From JAHEEL01 sp963785245 (lineage in GTDB: Bacteria; Actinomycetota; Acidimicrobiia; Spongiisociales; UBA5794), in assembly GCA_963785245.1 (NCBI GenBank), contig CAWAUO010000002.1, positions 50,009 through 114,008 on the forward strand: a stretch of DNA of 64,000 bases, given 5' to 3'. Positions 9,067 to 18,380 of this stretch are shown here, piece after piece (the stretch's first letter is position 1; each line of letters begins with the position of its first letter). The translations under genes and the position numbers were made by a program. Below the pieces are notes generated by a model. That model saw nothing but the letters and a program-made list of their open reading frames with translations, made no database searches and was not told where the DNA came from.

Positions 9067-10773
9067 ATGGATCCACGAGCCATCGACGCTGCCATCGAGA
9101 CGCTCGCAGCGAACCGTGCCCGGTGGGCGAGACTCCCTCTCTCCACGAAGATCTTCCTCCTCGACGATCTCCGCCGTCGCGTTGGGGTCGTCTCCGATGA
9201 ATGGGTCGATTCGGCCGTCGGCGCCAAGGGAATCGCATCCGACTCCCCGATCGCTGGTGAGGAGTGGACCAGCGGGCCGTATGCGGTCGCGAGCGCGGCC
9301 GGAGCGCTTGCAGAGACGCTGCGTCGCCTCGACGCCGGCGTTTCGGTCCTGACCGGTATCGCGATCCACCCTGTGGCTGATGATCAAGTCGCGGTGCGAG
9401 TCTTCCCCACCAGCAAGGACGATCGGCTCCTCCTCAGCGGTCACACCGCCGACGTCTGGATGCAGCCGGGCCGCTCGGCCGAAGATGTACGGCAGAATGC
9501 GGCTCGCTTCTACCACCAGACAGATCCAGCGGGAGCGGTCGCCGCCGTTCTCGGCGCTGGAAACCTCTCCTCGATCCCTGCGTTGGACCTCCTCACCGAG
9601 ATGTACACACACGGCAGCGTTGTGGCGTTGAAGCTCAGCCCGGTGAACGACTACCTCGCCGAGATCTTCGAGGAAGTCTTCGCTGAATTCATCCAGGGGG
9701 GATTTGTTCGGCTCGTGCGAGGCGGGACTGCGGAAGGCGTGTACCTCACCCGGCATCCGCTCGTTGATCGCGTCCACGTCACCGGATCTGCTCGTACGCA
9801 CGATGCCATCGTCTTCGGCACCGGGCCGGACGGTGCCGCGCGTAAGACCGCTGATGACCCCGTCACGGACATCACCGTGACCGCTGAACTCGGCGGTGTC
9901 GGTCCAACCGTTGTTGTCCCCGGCGACTGGTCCAAGGCGGATCTGCGGTACCAGGCCGAGCACATCATCAGCCAGAAGCTCCACAATCACGGCTTTAACT
10001 GCGTTGCGTGCCAGGTGCTCGTTCTGCCCGATTCCTGGGGACAGGCCGATGCACTCCTCGACGAGATGCGGGCAGTCGCCCACGAGGTCGAGGAGCGATT
10101 CGCCTACTTCCCGGGGGCCGAGGCTCGCCAGCGAACGGCCGTGGCGGCCCATCCACATGCCGAGATTCTGACCGATGGGGTTGCCCCGGTCACATTCATC
10201 ACCAATCTCGATCCGAGTCGCACCGATGATGTGTGCTTCACCACCGAATTCTTCGGAGCGGTACTGGGCGTGGTCCGGATTCCTGGAGACGACGTTCCTG
10301 TGTTCCTCGAGAACGCGGTTTCGTTCGTGAACGAGACGCTCGATGGCAATCTGGGAGCGAATCTGATCATCCATCCCGCCACCGAGGCCGCACACGTCGG
10401 GGCGCTCGAGCGGGCGATCCGATCCCTGAGGTACGGCACCATCGCGGTGAATTCGTGGGTTGGGGTGGCGTACGCTCTGACGCGAGCGACCTGGGGTGCC
10501 TTCCCCGGCAATACCCGCAGGGACATCCGGTCTGGAAACGGGATCGTGCACAACGCGCTCATGCTCGAAGGTGTTGAGCGCACGGTCGTCCGGGGTCCGT
10601 TTGCACCGTTCCCTCGCACGATTCGACAGCGCGTCTGGCATACCGAACCGCTCCCCCCGCACTTCGTGACGAACCAGAACGCGGCAAGGATCGGCGAGCA
10701 ACTGACGGCATTCGCCGTCACGCAATCGTGGAAGCCGATTCCCGGACTCCTGGCTGCGGCCCTTCGGGCCTAG
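9067..10773 (+). CDS. Aldehyde dehydrogenase family protein
   Basis: 568 residues from ATG 9067. A longer in-frame start upstream lacks family sequence and would enter the msrB intergenic region. The ALDH fold is recognised by VLGAGNLSSIPALD (nucleotide region, about 162), VHVTGSARTHD (about 237), the general-base Glu in ELGGVGPTVV (about 274) and Cys312/Cys315 in HGFNCVACQ. The Cys context departs from the usual GQ-x-C, so this is a divergent branch and the substrate is unknown. The 3' end overlaps the maf stop by 4 nt, convergent. Confidence 0.8.
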   Translation: MDPRAIDAAIETLAANRARWARLPLSTKIFLLDDLRRRVGVVSDEWVDSAVGAKGIASDSPIAGEEWTSGPYAVASAAGALAETLRRLDAGVSVLTGIAIHPVADDQVAVRVFPTSKDDRLLLSGHTADVWMQPGRSAEDVRQNAARFYHQTDPAGAVAAVLGAGNLSSIPALDLLTEMYTHGSVVALKLSPVNDYLAEIFEEVFAEFIQGGFVRLVRGGTAEGVYLTRHPLVDRVHVTGSARTHDAIVFGTGPDGAARKTADDPVTDITVTAELGGVGPTVVVPGDWSKADLRYQAEHIISQKLHNHGFNCVACQVLVLPDSWGQADALLDEMRAVAHEVEERFAYFPGAEARQRTAVAAHPHAEILTDGVAPVTFITNLDPSRTDDVCFTTEFFGAVLGVVRIPGDDVPVFLENAVSFVNETLDGNLGANLIIHPATEAAHVGALERAIRSLRYGTIAVNSWVGVAYALTRATWGAFPGNTRRDIRSGNGIVHNALMLEGVERTVVRGPFAPFPRTIRQRVWHTEPLPPHFVTNQNAARIGEQLTAFAVTQSWKPIPGLLAAALRA

Positions 10774-11342
10774 CGAGAGGAGACGACGCCGGCGCGCCGC
10801 AGCGCCGAGACGACGGGCTTCAAGGGCAGACCCACGACGTTGCTTCGCGATCCGGCGAGGCCGCTCACAAAGCGCGAACCGTTGCCCTGCAGGGCATAGG
10901 AACCGGCCTTGTCGAGCGGCTCTCCTGACGCCGCGTATGCCGCTGCATCGCTGCGCTCGACCGCATGCATCGAGACGAGCGTCGTCTCGAAGCCGTCCTC
11001 CACGATCGCTCCCGATCGGGCAAGCGCCCAGCCGGTGACGACCAGGTGTGTGCGCCCCGCGATCGAGAGAAGCATGTCAACGGCACCTTGTTCATCCTCG
11101 GGTTTGCCCAGGATCACCTGGTCGAGCACGACTGTTGTGTCGGCACCGAGCACGACCGTGTCGTCATCGGTTGCGACCGCCATTGCCTTTGCCCGGGCGA
11201 GCCGAATGACCATCCGGTCGGGATCCTCAGCGTCCAACACGGTCTCATCGACATCGGGACTCTTGACATCGAACCGGAAGCCGGCCGCGCTCAGCAGAAG
11301 ATGGCGCCGGGGTGAGCTACTTGCAAGGATCAGGTTCGTCAT
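10770..11342 (-). CDS. maf: Maf-family nucleotide pyrophosphatase
   Basis: 190 residues from ATG 11342. The family N-terminus LILASSSPRRHLLLSAAGF is complete, followed by SPDVDET, VLGADTTVVLD and the C-terminal GSYALQGNGSRFVSGLAGSR motif. Maf proteins hydrolyse non-canonical or modified NTPs (dTTP/UTP/CTP type), limiting misincorporation. The start is 65 nt from the divergent acyl-CoA dehydrogenase. Confidence 0.93.
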   Translation of the reverse strand: MTNLILASSSPRRHLLLSAAGFRFDVKSPDVDETVLDAEDPDRMVIRLARAKAMAVATDDDTVVLGADTTVVLDQVILGKPEDEQGAVDMLLSIAGRTHLVVTGWALARSGAIVEDGFETTLVSMHAVERSDAAAYAASGEPLDKAGSYALQGNGSRFVSGLAGSRSNVVGLPLKPVVSALRRAGVVSSR

Positions 11343-11406
11343 GGCCTGCATGATCGCAGGGTGGCGACACGATGAGGTACGGTTCGAACGAGCAACCGGA
11401 GCGGTC

Positions 11407-12552
11407 ATGCAGCGCAGTATCTACGGACCCGAGCACCGCCTCTTTCGCGAGAGCGTTGATCACTTCATCGTGACCGCTATTGCGCCGCATCACGACGAGT
11501 GGAGCCGCGCCGGTCGTGTTGACAAAGCGATGTTTCGTGCCGCAGGCCAGCAGGGTTTGCTCGGGATGGCGATCCCGGAGGAGTACGGGGGCGGCGGGAT
11601 CGCCGACTTCCGCTTCAACGCGATCATCGACGAGGCGGTGACTGCTTCGGGGACCGCGGCGTCCGGGCTCTGTATCACGCTGCACAACGACATCTGCATC
11701 CCCTATTTCCTCTCGCTGGCCGACAGCGATCAGCGGGCTCGATGGTTCCCGGGCCTCGTCTCCGGCGACTTGATGACCGCCCTTGCGATGACCGAACCAG
11801 GCACCGGATCGGATCTAGCCGGAATCGCCACGGGTGCCGTGCTCGATGGCGATGCCTACGTCGTCAGCGGGTCGAAGACCTTCATCACCAACGGACTGAA
11901 CGCCGACCTCGTGATCGTCGTCGCGCGAACCGGCCCCGATCCCCACGGCGGGCTGACGTTGCTGGTCGTGGAAGACGGAATGGACGGTTTCGAGCGCGGA
12001 CGCAATCTCGAGAAGATCGGAATGCACGCACAGGACACGTCCGAACTCTTCTTCAATGACGTTCGCGTCCCCGTTGAGAACCGCCTCGGCGCAGAAGGTT
12101 CAGGTTTCATGCAGTTGGTCGCCCATCTGCCGCAGGAGCGTCTCAGCATCGCCGTCGGTGCCGTCGCCGCCGCGGAGGCCGCTCTGTCGGTGACGATCGA
12201 CTACGCACGCGTACGGACAGCCTTCGGGCGGCCGATCGGCCGTTTCCAACACAACCGATTTGTTCTGGCCGAACTCAAGACCGAGATCGACATCGGCAGG
12301 GTCTTCGTCGACCGCCTGATCGAAGAGCATGTCGTGGGCAACCTCACGATCGAACAGGCAGCCGAGGCCAAATGGTGGACTACCGAGATGCTCCTCCGTG
12401 TCGTTGACGCCGGTGTACAACTGCACGGCGGGTACGGCTATATGGCCGAATACCCGATCGCCCAGGCCTACCTCGACGCCCGTCTCCAAACCATCTACGG
12501 CGGCACCACCGAGATCATGAAAGAGATCATCGGACGAGGCCTCGATCTGTAG
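11407..12552 (+). CDS. Acyl-CoA dehydrogenase (IVD/LCAD-type active site)
   Basis: 381 residues from ATG 11407 (MQRSIYGPEHRLFRESVDHF). FAD/substrate motifs AMTEPGTGSDLAG (about 135) and FITNGLNADLVIVVAR (about 165), and the C-terminal IYGGTTEIMKEIIGRGLDL, identify the family. The MCAD-type catalytic Glu position in I-Y-E-G-T is Gly here, as in isovaleryl- and long-chain acyl-CoA dehydrogenases, where the base lies on helix G. A branched or long-chain substrate is therefore more likely than medium-chain (inference). No ETF or thiolase gene is adjacent. Confidence 0.9.
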   Translation: MQRSIYGPEHRLFRESVDHFIVTAIAPHHDEWSRAGRVDKAMFRAAGQQGLLGMAIPEEYGGGGIADFRFNAIIDEAVTASGTAASGLCITLHNDICIPYFLSLADSDQRARWFPGLVSGDLMTALAMTEPGTGSDLAGIATGAVLDGDAYVVSGSKTFITNGLNADLVIVVARTGPDPHGGLTLLVVEDGMDGFERGRNLEKIGMHAQDTSELFFNDVRVPVENRLGAEGSGFMQLVAHLPQERLSIAVGAVAAAEAALSVTIDYARVRTAFGRPIGRFQHNRFVLAELKTEIDIGRVFVDRLIEEHVVGNLTIEQAAEAKWWTTEMLLRVVDAGVQLHGGYGYMAEYPIAQAYLDARLQTIYGGTTEIMKEIIGRGLDL

Positions 12553-12742
12553 CCCTCCCCATCTATTCCTTCCCCTTGGTCGGATTCCTCCCCTTCAGGG
12601 GGAGGTGGCGTCTGCCCGGCGGGCGGGTCGCGGAGGGGGTCTCTCGCTTGCGTCGAGCGGCGGCCGGAGGATTCGCAAGATTGTTCGAGATTCTTCTGTC
12701 TCAGCCCGGGTTTCTGTCACAGCCGGGAGGTAGGTTGCGGGT

Positions 12743-13876
12743 ATGGGACACCACGATCTCACCACCGCAACGATCGAGCAGGAATTGCTCCGGGGCGAAG
12801 CCGACATCGCTCGAATCCGTGGCCGGCAGATGTCGCTGCTGCGGGAGTTGGACCGGCGCCAGGTGGCGTTGCGGGACGGGCATCGGTCGTTGAAGGAGTG
12901 GGCGGCGGGCAGGATGGACCTCGCCCCCGAGACGGCCGGGACGCTGGTTGCCACGGCGTGGCGGCTCGAGGATCTTCCCGACGTCGATGAGGCGGTCGCC
13001 AACGGCGAGATCGGTTTCGACCGGGCCGTCGCGGTCTCCAAGTTCGCCGGCCGCGACGACTCGGTGGACATCCTCGACGAGATGGCGGGGTTTGATGTTG
13101 CGGGGATCCGGATCCGTGCCGCATCCAGGCGGCGTATGGCACCGATTGATGAAGAGATCGCGTTCGAACAGCGTTACGTATCGGTCCAGGCGAACCTCGA
13201 CGAATCCTCCTGGACCCTGTCGGGCCGCCTCCCCGGCTACGCCGGCCGTGTCGTCGTCCAAGCGCTCGAAGCCAGAGCCGACTCGTTCCCGTACGGACCG
13301 GCTGCGCATCCGTCGCGGACCACGAAGAACGCAGACGCCCTGTGGGCGATCAGCCAGGATTCGATCACCGGTGACGACGACGCCACCATCGACACATCCA
13401 CGCCAGTCGTGTCGGTCTTCGTCGACGCATCGGAAGCCGCAGCCACGAACGCCGAGACCGGCGTCCAGATCGAAGCCGGCCCGCACATCGGACCGAACAC
13501 CCTTCAAGCGATCCTCTGCGACGGTGTGATCGAGGTCACGGCCCGCACCGCCGACGGGACACCGCTCGCGTTGGGACGCCGCAGCCGGGTGATCCCACCC
13601 CGCCTGCGCCGGTTCGTTCTGCATCGAGACGGCGGGGTCTGCACCATTGCAGGCTGCGTCTCGCGGTATCGCCTCCAAGTGCACCACCTCACCCCCTGGT
13701 CCCACGGCGGCCAAACGGATCCCGCCAACCTGTCGACCGTCTGCTGGTTCCACCACCACATCGCCATCCACGGCCACGGCTTCACCATCGACCCGGCATC
13801 ACCACCCCAACGCCGACGCCTCATCCGACCAAGGAGCCACGCACCACCCCAACGCACCACCTGGCGAGTCGCGTGA
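12743..13876 (+). CDS. DUF222 protein with C-terminal HNH endonuclease domain
   Basis: 377 residues. A long helical DUF222 (13E12 repeat) region occupies about 1-270. A treble-clef HNH domain closes the protein: GGVCTIAGC, LQVHHLTPWSHGG, DPANLSTVCWFHHHIAIHG, with the CxxxxC...HH...N...H pattern intact. The family is abundant and repeated in actinobacterial genomes. It is suspected of mobility or phage interaction, with no fixed role. The 190-nt upstream gap shows no other gene. Confidence 0.9.
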   Translation: MGHHDLTTATIEQELLRGEADIARIRGRQMSLLRELDRRQVALRDGHRSLKEWAAGRMDLAPETAGTLVATAWRLEDLPDVDEAVANGEIGFDRAVAVSKFAGRDDSVDILDEMAGFDVAGIRIRAASRRRMAPIDEEIAFEQRYVSVQANLDESSWTLSGRLPGYAGRVVVQALEARADSFPYGPAAHPSRTTKNADALWAISQDSITGDDDATIDTSTPVVSVFVDASEAAATNAETGVQIEAGPHIGPNTLQAILCDGVIEVTARTADGTPLALGRRSRVIPPRLRRFVLHRDGGVCTIAGCVSRYRLQVHHLTPWSHGGQTDPANLSTVCWFHHHIAIHGHGFTIDPASPPQRRRLIRPRSHAPPQRTTWRVA

Positions 13877-14014
13877 CCAGGTCGCTGAGGAGCGGAAGAT
13901 CCCGAGTCATCGGAACCGCGACATCGTCGGGCACCGCATCGTGAGGACGTTGTCTTCCTCAGCTACTCGGCTACTCAGCTATCAATGTCCGACTGGCGAC
14001 CCGCAATTCGGGTC

Positions 14015-15199
14015 TCAGTCGAAAGCGGCAATGCCAGTGATCGCATGCCCGAGCACCAGCGTGTGCACTTCGTTCGTGCCTTCGTAGGTGTAGACAGATT
14101 CGAGGTTGTTCATGTGGCGGATCACGGGGTATTCGAGCGTGATGCCGTTCGCACCGAGGACGCTCCGGGCCTCGCGGGCCACTTCGAGGGCTGTCCGAAC
14201 ATTCTGCATCTTTCCGAAGCTGACCTGCTCGGAGGTGAGCGTTCCGTCGTCATGCTTCCGACCGAGGTGCACGGACAGCAGCATTCCCTGGTTCACCTTC
14301 ACCATCATCTCGACCAGTTTGCGTTGCGTGAGCTGATATGACGCGATCGACTTGGAGAACTGGACGCGGTCTTTCGCGTACGCCACCGCCGCTTCGTAGC
14401 TTGCGCGACCAGCTCCGACGGCGCCGAACAGGATCCCGAACCGGGCCTCGTTGAGGCACGAGAGCGGGCCCTTGAGACCGGTGACGTTGGGTAGCACTGC
14501 ATCGGCGGACAGTCGTACCCCATCGAGGATCAGCTCGGAGGTGACGGACGCTCGGAGCGATAGCTTCTGGTGGATGTCGTTGGTCGAGAAGCCGGGAGTG
14601 TCGGTCGGGACAATGAAACCGCGAATGCCCTCGTCCGTGTGCGCCCAGACGACGGCCACATCGGCGATGCCCCCGTTGGTGATCCACATCTTCGTCCCGT
14701 CGATGACCCAGTCGGTGCCATCACGACGCGCACGCGTCTTCATGGAACCCGGGTCGGAGCCTGCGTCGGCCTCGGTAAGGCCGAAGCATCCGATTGTGTC
14801 GCCGGCAGCCATCGGAGGCAGCCACTGCTGCTTCTGCTCCTCGGACCCGAATGCCCAGATCGGGAACATCGCAAGGGATCCCTGGACCGATACGAAGCTC
14901 CGGACGCCTGAGTCGCCGGCCTCCAATTCGGTGCACGCCAGGCCGTAGCTGACCGCGTTGGTTCCTGCGCAACCGTAGCCGTCCAGGTGCATGCCGAAGA
15001 GACCGAGAGCGCCCATCTCCTGAGCCAGTTCCTTCGGGAAGGTTCCCGCCTCGAACCAATCACCAACGTCGGGAAGGACCTTGTCGCCGACGAACTCCCG
15101 GACGGTGTCTCGAATGAGGCGCTCCTCGTCCGTGAGGAGAGAATCGATCTGCAGGAAGTCGTTCGGGGTCTCGCCCCCGGGGCGGATGCTGGAGCTCAT
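14015..15199 (-). CDS. gcdH: Glutaryl-CoA dehydrogenase-like acyl-CoA dehydrogenase
   Basis: 394 residues. LTEADAGSDPGSMKTRAR (about 142), WITNGGIADVAVVWA (about 172) and the terminal VYTYEGTNEVHTLVLGHAIT are characteristic of glutaryl-CoA dehydrogenase. The Glu in YEGT is the catalytic base. An Arg in the NEARFGILFGAVGAG region fits the substrate-carboxylate arginine. The enzyme would oxidise and decarboxylate glutaryl-CoA to crotonyl-CoA in lysine/tryptophan breakdown. It lies 9 nt downstream of the mscS stop, on the same strand. Confidence 0.85.
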   Translation of the reverse strand: MSSSIRPGGETPNDFLQIDSLLTDEERLIRDTVREFVGDKVLPDVGDWFEAGTFPKELAQEMGALGLFGMHLDGYGCAGTNAVSYGLACTELEAGDSGVRSFVSVQGSLAMFPIWAFGSEEQKQQWLPPMAAGDTIGCFGLTEADAGSDPGSMKTRARRDGTDWVIDGTKMWITNGGIADVAVVWAHTDEGIRGFIVPTDTPGFSTNDIHQKLSLRASVTSELILDGVRLSADAVLPNVTGLKGPLSCLNEARFGILFGAVGAGRASYEAAVAYAKDRVQFSKSIASYQLTQRKLVEMMVKVNQGMLLSVHLGRKHDDGTLTSEQVSFGKMQNVRTALEVAREARSVLGANGITLEYPVIRHMNNLESVYTYEGTNEVHTLVLGHAITGIAAFD

Positions 15200-15208
15200 G
15201 GCGCCAGC

Positions 15209-16072
15209 CTACCCGTCTGAGGCCTTGCTACTTGTGTCGTCACCCCACCACATCGTGAGCTGCTGGAAAGCGATGACGATGCCGTTCTTGGCGAATTCGC
15301 GGGTGATCGCGTGACCGACGGCGTCCTTGGCCCGCTCACTCTCGAGGATCCCGGGGTGGTGCCAGAACCGGAGGAGAAACTCGACCGAGTGGTCACCCAT
15401 CTCGCTGATGAGCGCCTCGGGAGCGGGGTTCTGGTGCGTGGCGTCGCACGAGGCGGCAGCTTCTTCGAGCACGCGTGCCGCGAGGACGAGATCGGTCCCG
15501 TAGCGGACGCCGATCTCGAATGTGCTGCGGCGGGCACCGAGATCGGTGAGGTTGGTGATCGGCTCGTTGATCAGTTCCTTGTTCGGGATGAAGACGCCTT
15601 CGCCATCCATGGTCTCGATTCGCACCGTCCGCGCCGTCACTTCCTTCACCACGCCGGTACCGGCAGTAGTGACGATCTGATCTCCGACGGCGAACATTGG
15701 ACTGGCTTGGAGTACCAGCCCGGATGAGAAATTCTCGATAACCCCTCGACCGGCGAAGAAGACGACGATCCCGAGAATGATGATGACGATGAGCGCCGGG
15801 CCCATTTCTACGTTGAGGATCACCAGGGCATACACGACGCCCAACAAGATGATCACCCAACCGGAGGCCCGGGAGATGATGAGGGCTCCCTCCTTGGAAA
15901 GGTTGGGAAGCCTTCGGAGGATCGGGCGAAGCGCTCGACGAACGATCCGAGCCGCAACGAACGCCAGAAGCATGACGCATAGCGCCCAGACAAAGTCCCA
16001 GGCCGTCAGACTGTCGGCGTCGATGACCTGATTGACCGCGTCGGCCGAGGGCAGTTGCTGGAAGAAAGTCAT
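15209..16072 (-). CDS. Small-conductance mechanosensitive channel (MscS family)
   Basis: 287 residues. Three N-terminal membrane helices (about 25-120), with the pore helix ILGIVVFFAGRGVIENFSSG, lead into the MscS beta domain (FAVGDQIVTTAGTGVVKEVTARTVRI, then VFIPNKELINEPITNLT) and the alpha/beta C-terminal vestibule. It releases osmolytes on hypo-osmotic shock. ATG 16072 overlaps the rnhB stop by 4 nt, implying translational coupling. Confidence 0.92.
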   Translation of the reverse strand: MTFFQQLPSADAVNQVIDADSLTAWDFVWALCVMLLAFVAARIVRRALRPILRRLPNLSKEGALIISRASGWVIILLGVVYALVILNVEMGPALIVIIILGIVVFFAGRGVIENFSSGLVLQASPMFAVGDQIVTTAGTGVVKEVTARTVRIETMDGEGVFIPNKELINEPITNLTDLGARRSTFEIGVRYGTDLVLAARVLEEAAASCDATHQNPAPEALISEMGDHSVEFLLRFWHHPGILESERAKDAVGHAITREFAKNGIVIAFQQLTMWWGDDTSSKASDG

Positions 16073-16775
16073 GCCATTGCTCCTGCGAAGAGTGGTTGTT
16101 GGCCCCCGCTCGCGGTCCTGGCCAGACCATTCCAGGCCAGGTCATCCATGAACGACCAGCTGGTACGGTGGATCGGCGTCGGCCCGAATGCGGCGAGCGC
16201 GGCCCGGTGTTTGGGTCCGGGGTACCCCTTGTTGTGATCGAAGTCGTAGGCGGGATAGTCCTGGGCGAGCGAACGCATGATCCGATCACGCGTGTCACCT
16301 TCGCGAGAATCGAGGCGGCCGCGATGGTGCGCGACGTAGCGTCACCGCGCACGATGGTCTGGACCTTCGGGGAACCGACGAAGTCCCACGTGCCATCGAG
16401 CAGGATCCGATCCGGCTCGATGCCGAGTCCAGCGAGGGCGCGGTGAGCGGCGAGCCGTTGAGCTGCTGACATGCCATGACGGTCACACTCTTGCGGCGAT
16501 GCATGCCCGACGGCCCACGCGGTACACCATGCCGCAATGCGATCGAAGAGCGCCTCTCTGCGGGATTCGTTGAGCATTTTCGAGTCCCGTATGCCGTTGA
16601 CCCTGCGTTCCTGCGGAATGACGGCGGCAGCCACGGTCAGAGGCCCCGCCCATGACCCGCGACCGACTTCGTCGAGGCCCGCGATGGTGACCAGTCCGTC
16701 GGTCCAATAGCTCCGCTCGACGCCCAGCCCGGGCGGCTTGGTGTGGCGAGGTCGGTTGCGGCGGCGGTCACTCAT
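16069..16775 (-). CDS. rnhB: Ribonuclease HII (small frameshift)
   Basis: RNase HII removes ribonucleotides from DNA. From ATG 16775 the frame gives IAGLDEVGRGSWAGPL (catalytic D and E), RDSKMLNES and SRTIAAASILAKVTR. It then switches near 16279-16299 to the frame encoding IMRSLAQDYPAYDFDHNKGY and PGPKHRAALAAFGPTPIHRTS. Joining them restores TRDRIM, the family sequence. The 707-nt span is 3 x 235 + 2, i.e. two extra bases (a CG in CGCG) or one lost. rnhB is rarely lost, so sequence error is likely. The C-terminus overlaps mscS by 4 nt. Confidence 0.85.
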
Positions 16776-16811
16776 CCGGCGAGGATAACCGCAACCCCTC
16801 CTTGGTCTCGG

Positions 16812-17363
16812 TCAGTTCGTCCTTGGATCGTCCGGGTACGTCGCGTACCGTGCCGCCTCGCCGCGCTGGCGCTTCAGCACCCGCCGCCAGAGTGAGTTCG
16901 GGACCGGATCGAACGCGTCGTCCACTGAGCCGTCCACCGGCACCCATGATCCGACGGCGAGTTCCATCTCGAGTTGCCCCTCTCCCCAGCCTGCGTACCC
17001 GGAGAAGATACGTGCCTCATCGATGCCTCCGAGGTCGTCGGGAGCACGCGCAATGTCAACCAGGCCAACGCCCCCCAGAACCGGATGCCACAGATCAGAT
17101 GGTTCGATTGATGGTCGGTATGCCAGTCCAAGGGCCGTCTCGCGCTGAACAGGTCCACCCTCGAAGACGCTCTTTGGCGGGGCGAGATGTCCATCCCAGG
17201 CCGGTAGGTGGTCAACTGCTGCCACGTCAAGCGCGCGATCGAGCACGAGACCGACGGCACCCTCGGGCCCGTGATCGAGGAGAAGGACCACGCTTCGGTA
17301 GAAATTCGGATCGATGAGGGCTGGGGACGCCACCAGGAGCATGCCCGACCGTACGTTCGTCAT
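16812..17363 (-). CDS. YqgE/AlgH family protein (DUF179)
   Basis: 183 residues from ATG 17363, beginning MTNVRSGMLLVASPALIDP. Typical family segments follow: FYRSVVLLLDHGPEGAVGLVL, FEGGPVQRETALGLAY and the ARIFSGYAGWGEGQLEMEL core. The family is widespread with no firm function. Its neighbours here, rnhB (36 nt downstream) and the DUF1918 gene (38 nt upstream), share the strand. Confidence 0.9.
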   Translation of the reverse strand: MTNVRSGMLLVASPALIDPNFYRSVVLLLDHGPEGAVGLVLDRALDVAAVDHLPAWDGHLAPPKSVFEGGPVQRETALGLAYRPSIEPSDLWHPVLGGVGLVDIARAPDDLGGIDEARIFSGYAGWGEGQLEMELAVGSWVPVDGSVDDAFDPVPNSLWRRVLKRQRGEAARYATYPDDPRTN

Positions 17364-17401
17364 TCCCTCAGATTGGCACGAACTGCAACGGTGTGGGTCA
17401 T

Positions 17402-17581
17402 TCAGCGGTCTGCAGGGTCCTTGTCCGGAACCAGGGCCCCCCAGGACAGGATTGACATGTGCCCGTCGTCCCATCGGACTTCGACCGTGTGCCCCTCAAC
17501 CCGTTGGACCACTCCCCGTCTCGGCTCCCGTCCAACCGTTTTGGTGAGGGTCTTGACTCGTTGACCTTTGTGCACGCTCAT
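17402..17581 (-). CDS. DUF1918-like small protein
   Basis: 59 residues from ATG 17581. The pattern H-K-G-Q-R-V...R-G-V-V-x-x-V-E-G...V-R-W-D-D-G-H...P matches the small SH3-like DUF1918 domain common in Actinomycetota. No known role. It probably leads the YqgE-rnhB-mscS-gcdH transcript. Confidence 0.7.
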   Translation of the reverse strand: MSVHKGQRVKTLTKTVGREPRRGVVQRVEGHTVEVRWDDGHMSILSWGALVPDKDPADR

Positions 17582-17709
17582 CGTGACGACCTCCATCGAG
17601 TGCTGTCGCGATCCTACGCGTTCGAACCGGGATGCGGAAGGGTCCTTGGTCTCTGCATGCCTCGGTCCCCTCCGGCCCGTCGCGCTATCGTCGCGACGAG
17701 GAGGTACTC

Positions 17710-18336
17710 ATGAGACTCTGGAGCAACGACTTCTCCGACGGCGGCCCGATCCCTGGCGACTTCGCGTTCTGCCTTCCGGATCGTGAGGCCCATGCGGTGT
17801 TCGGTCCCAATCGGAACCCCCACCTCGCCTGGTCGGGTGTCCCCGATGCCGCGATGAGCCTGGCCATCATCGTCCACGACCGCGATGCCCCGACCCGCCC
17901 CGATGACGTGAACCAGGAGGGTCGCGAGGTTCCTCCTGATCTGCCGAGGGCGGACTTCTTCCACTGGTTGCTGATCGATCTTGCCCCGAACATCACTGAG
18001 ATTGCGGCGGGGACCTTCTCGGATGCCGTCGTCGCCCACGGCAAGAGCGACGCGGATGGACCGCTGTCTACGCGCCAGGGCAGCAACGACTACACATCAT
18101 GGTTCGCAGGTGACGCCGGGATGGAGGGCGACTACGTGGGCTATGACGGACCGTGTCCACCGTGGAACGACAGCTTGATCCACCACTACGAGTTTGCGCT
18201 GTTCGCTCTCGACGTCGACACGCTCGGCCTCCCGTCGCGCTTCACCGGCCCCGAAGTGCGTGCCGCAATGTCCGGGCACGTCCTCGAGGCGGCGTCGTTC
18301 ATGGGCACCTACACCTTGAACCAGCGACTCCTCTAG
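17710..18336 (+). CDS. YbhB/YbcL-type phosphatidylethanolamine-binding protein
   Basis: 208 residues from ATG 17710, chosen over earlier in-frame codons because of the CGAGGAGGT ribosome site 8 nt upstream. PEBP motifs are visible: NPHLAWSGVPDAAMSLAIIVHDRDAP (the DPDxP-like site), ADFFHWLLIDL (H-W) and GYDGPCPP near 145 (the GPCPP signature), then HHYEFALFALD. A small anion-binding-pocket protein, probably cytosolic. Function unknown in bacteria. Confidence 0.9.
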   Translation: MRLWSNDFSDGGPIPGDFAFCLPDREAHAVFGPNRNPHLAWSGVPDAAMSLAIIVHDRDAPTRPDDVNQEGREVPPDLPRADFFHWLLIDLAPNITEIAAGTFSDAVVAHGKSDADGPLSTRQGSNDYTSWFAGDAGMEGDYVGYDGPCPPWNDSLIHHYEFALFALDVDTLGLPSRFTGPEVRAAMSGHVLEAASFMGTYTLNQRLL

Positions 18337-18380
18337 ACACTTGACGCCCAGCGGGTTCGATCGTGGTGTATGTTCGGCCC

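Noticed and set aside
8941..10725. 594-codon minus-strand ORF opposite the aldehyde dehydrogenase
   Set aside because: Exact antisense shadow in GC-rich DNA. Its composition (Arg, Asp, Gly-rich, no domain) is that of a shadow, and the plus strand has clear ALDH motifs.
15393..16775. 460-codon fusion of RNase HII with a long C-terminal extension
   Set aside because: The extension is an out-of-frame reading through mscS. The true RNase HII C-terminus lies one frame over.
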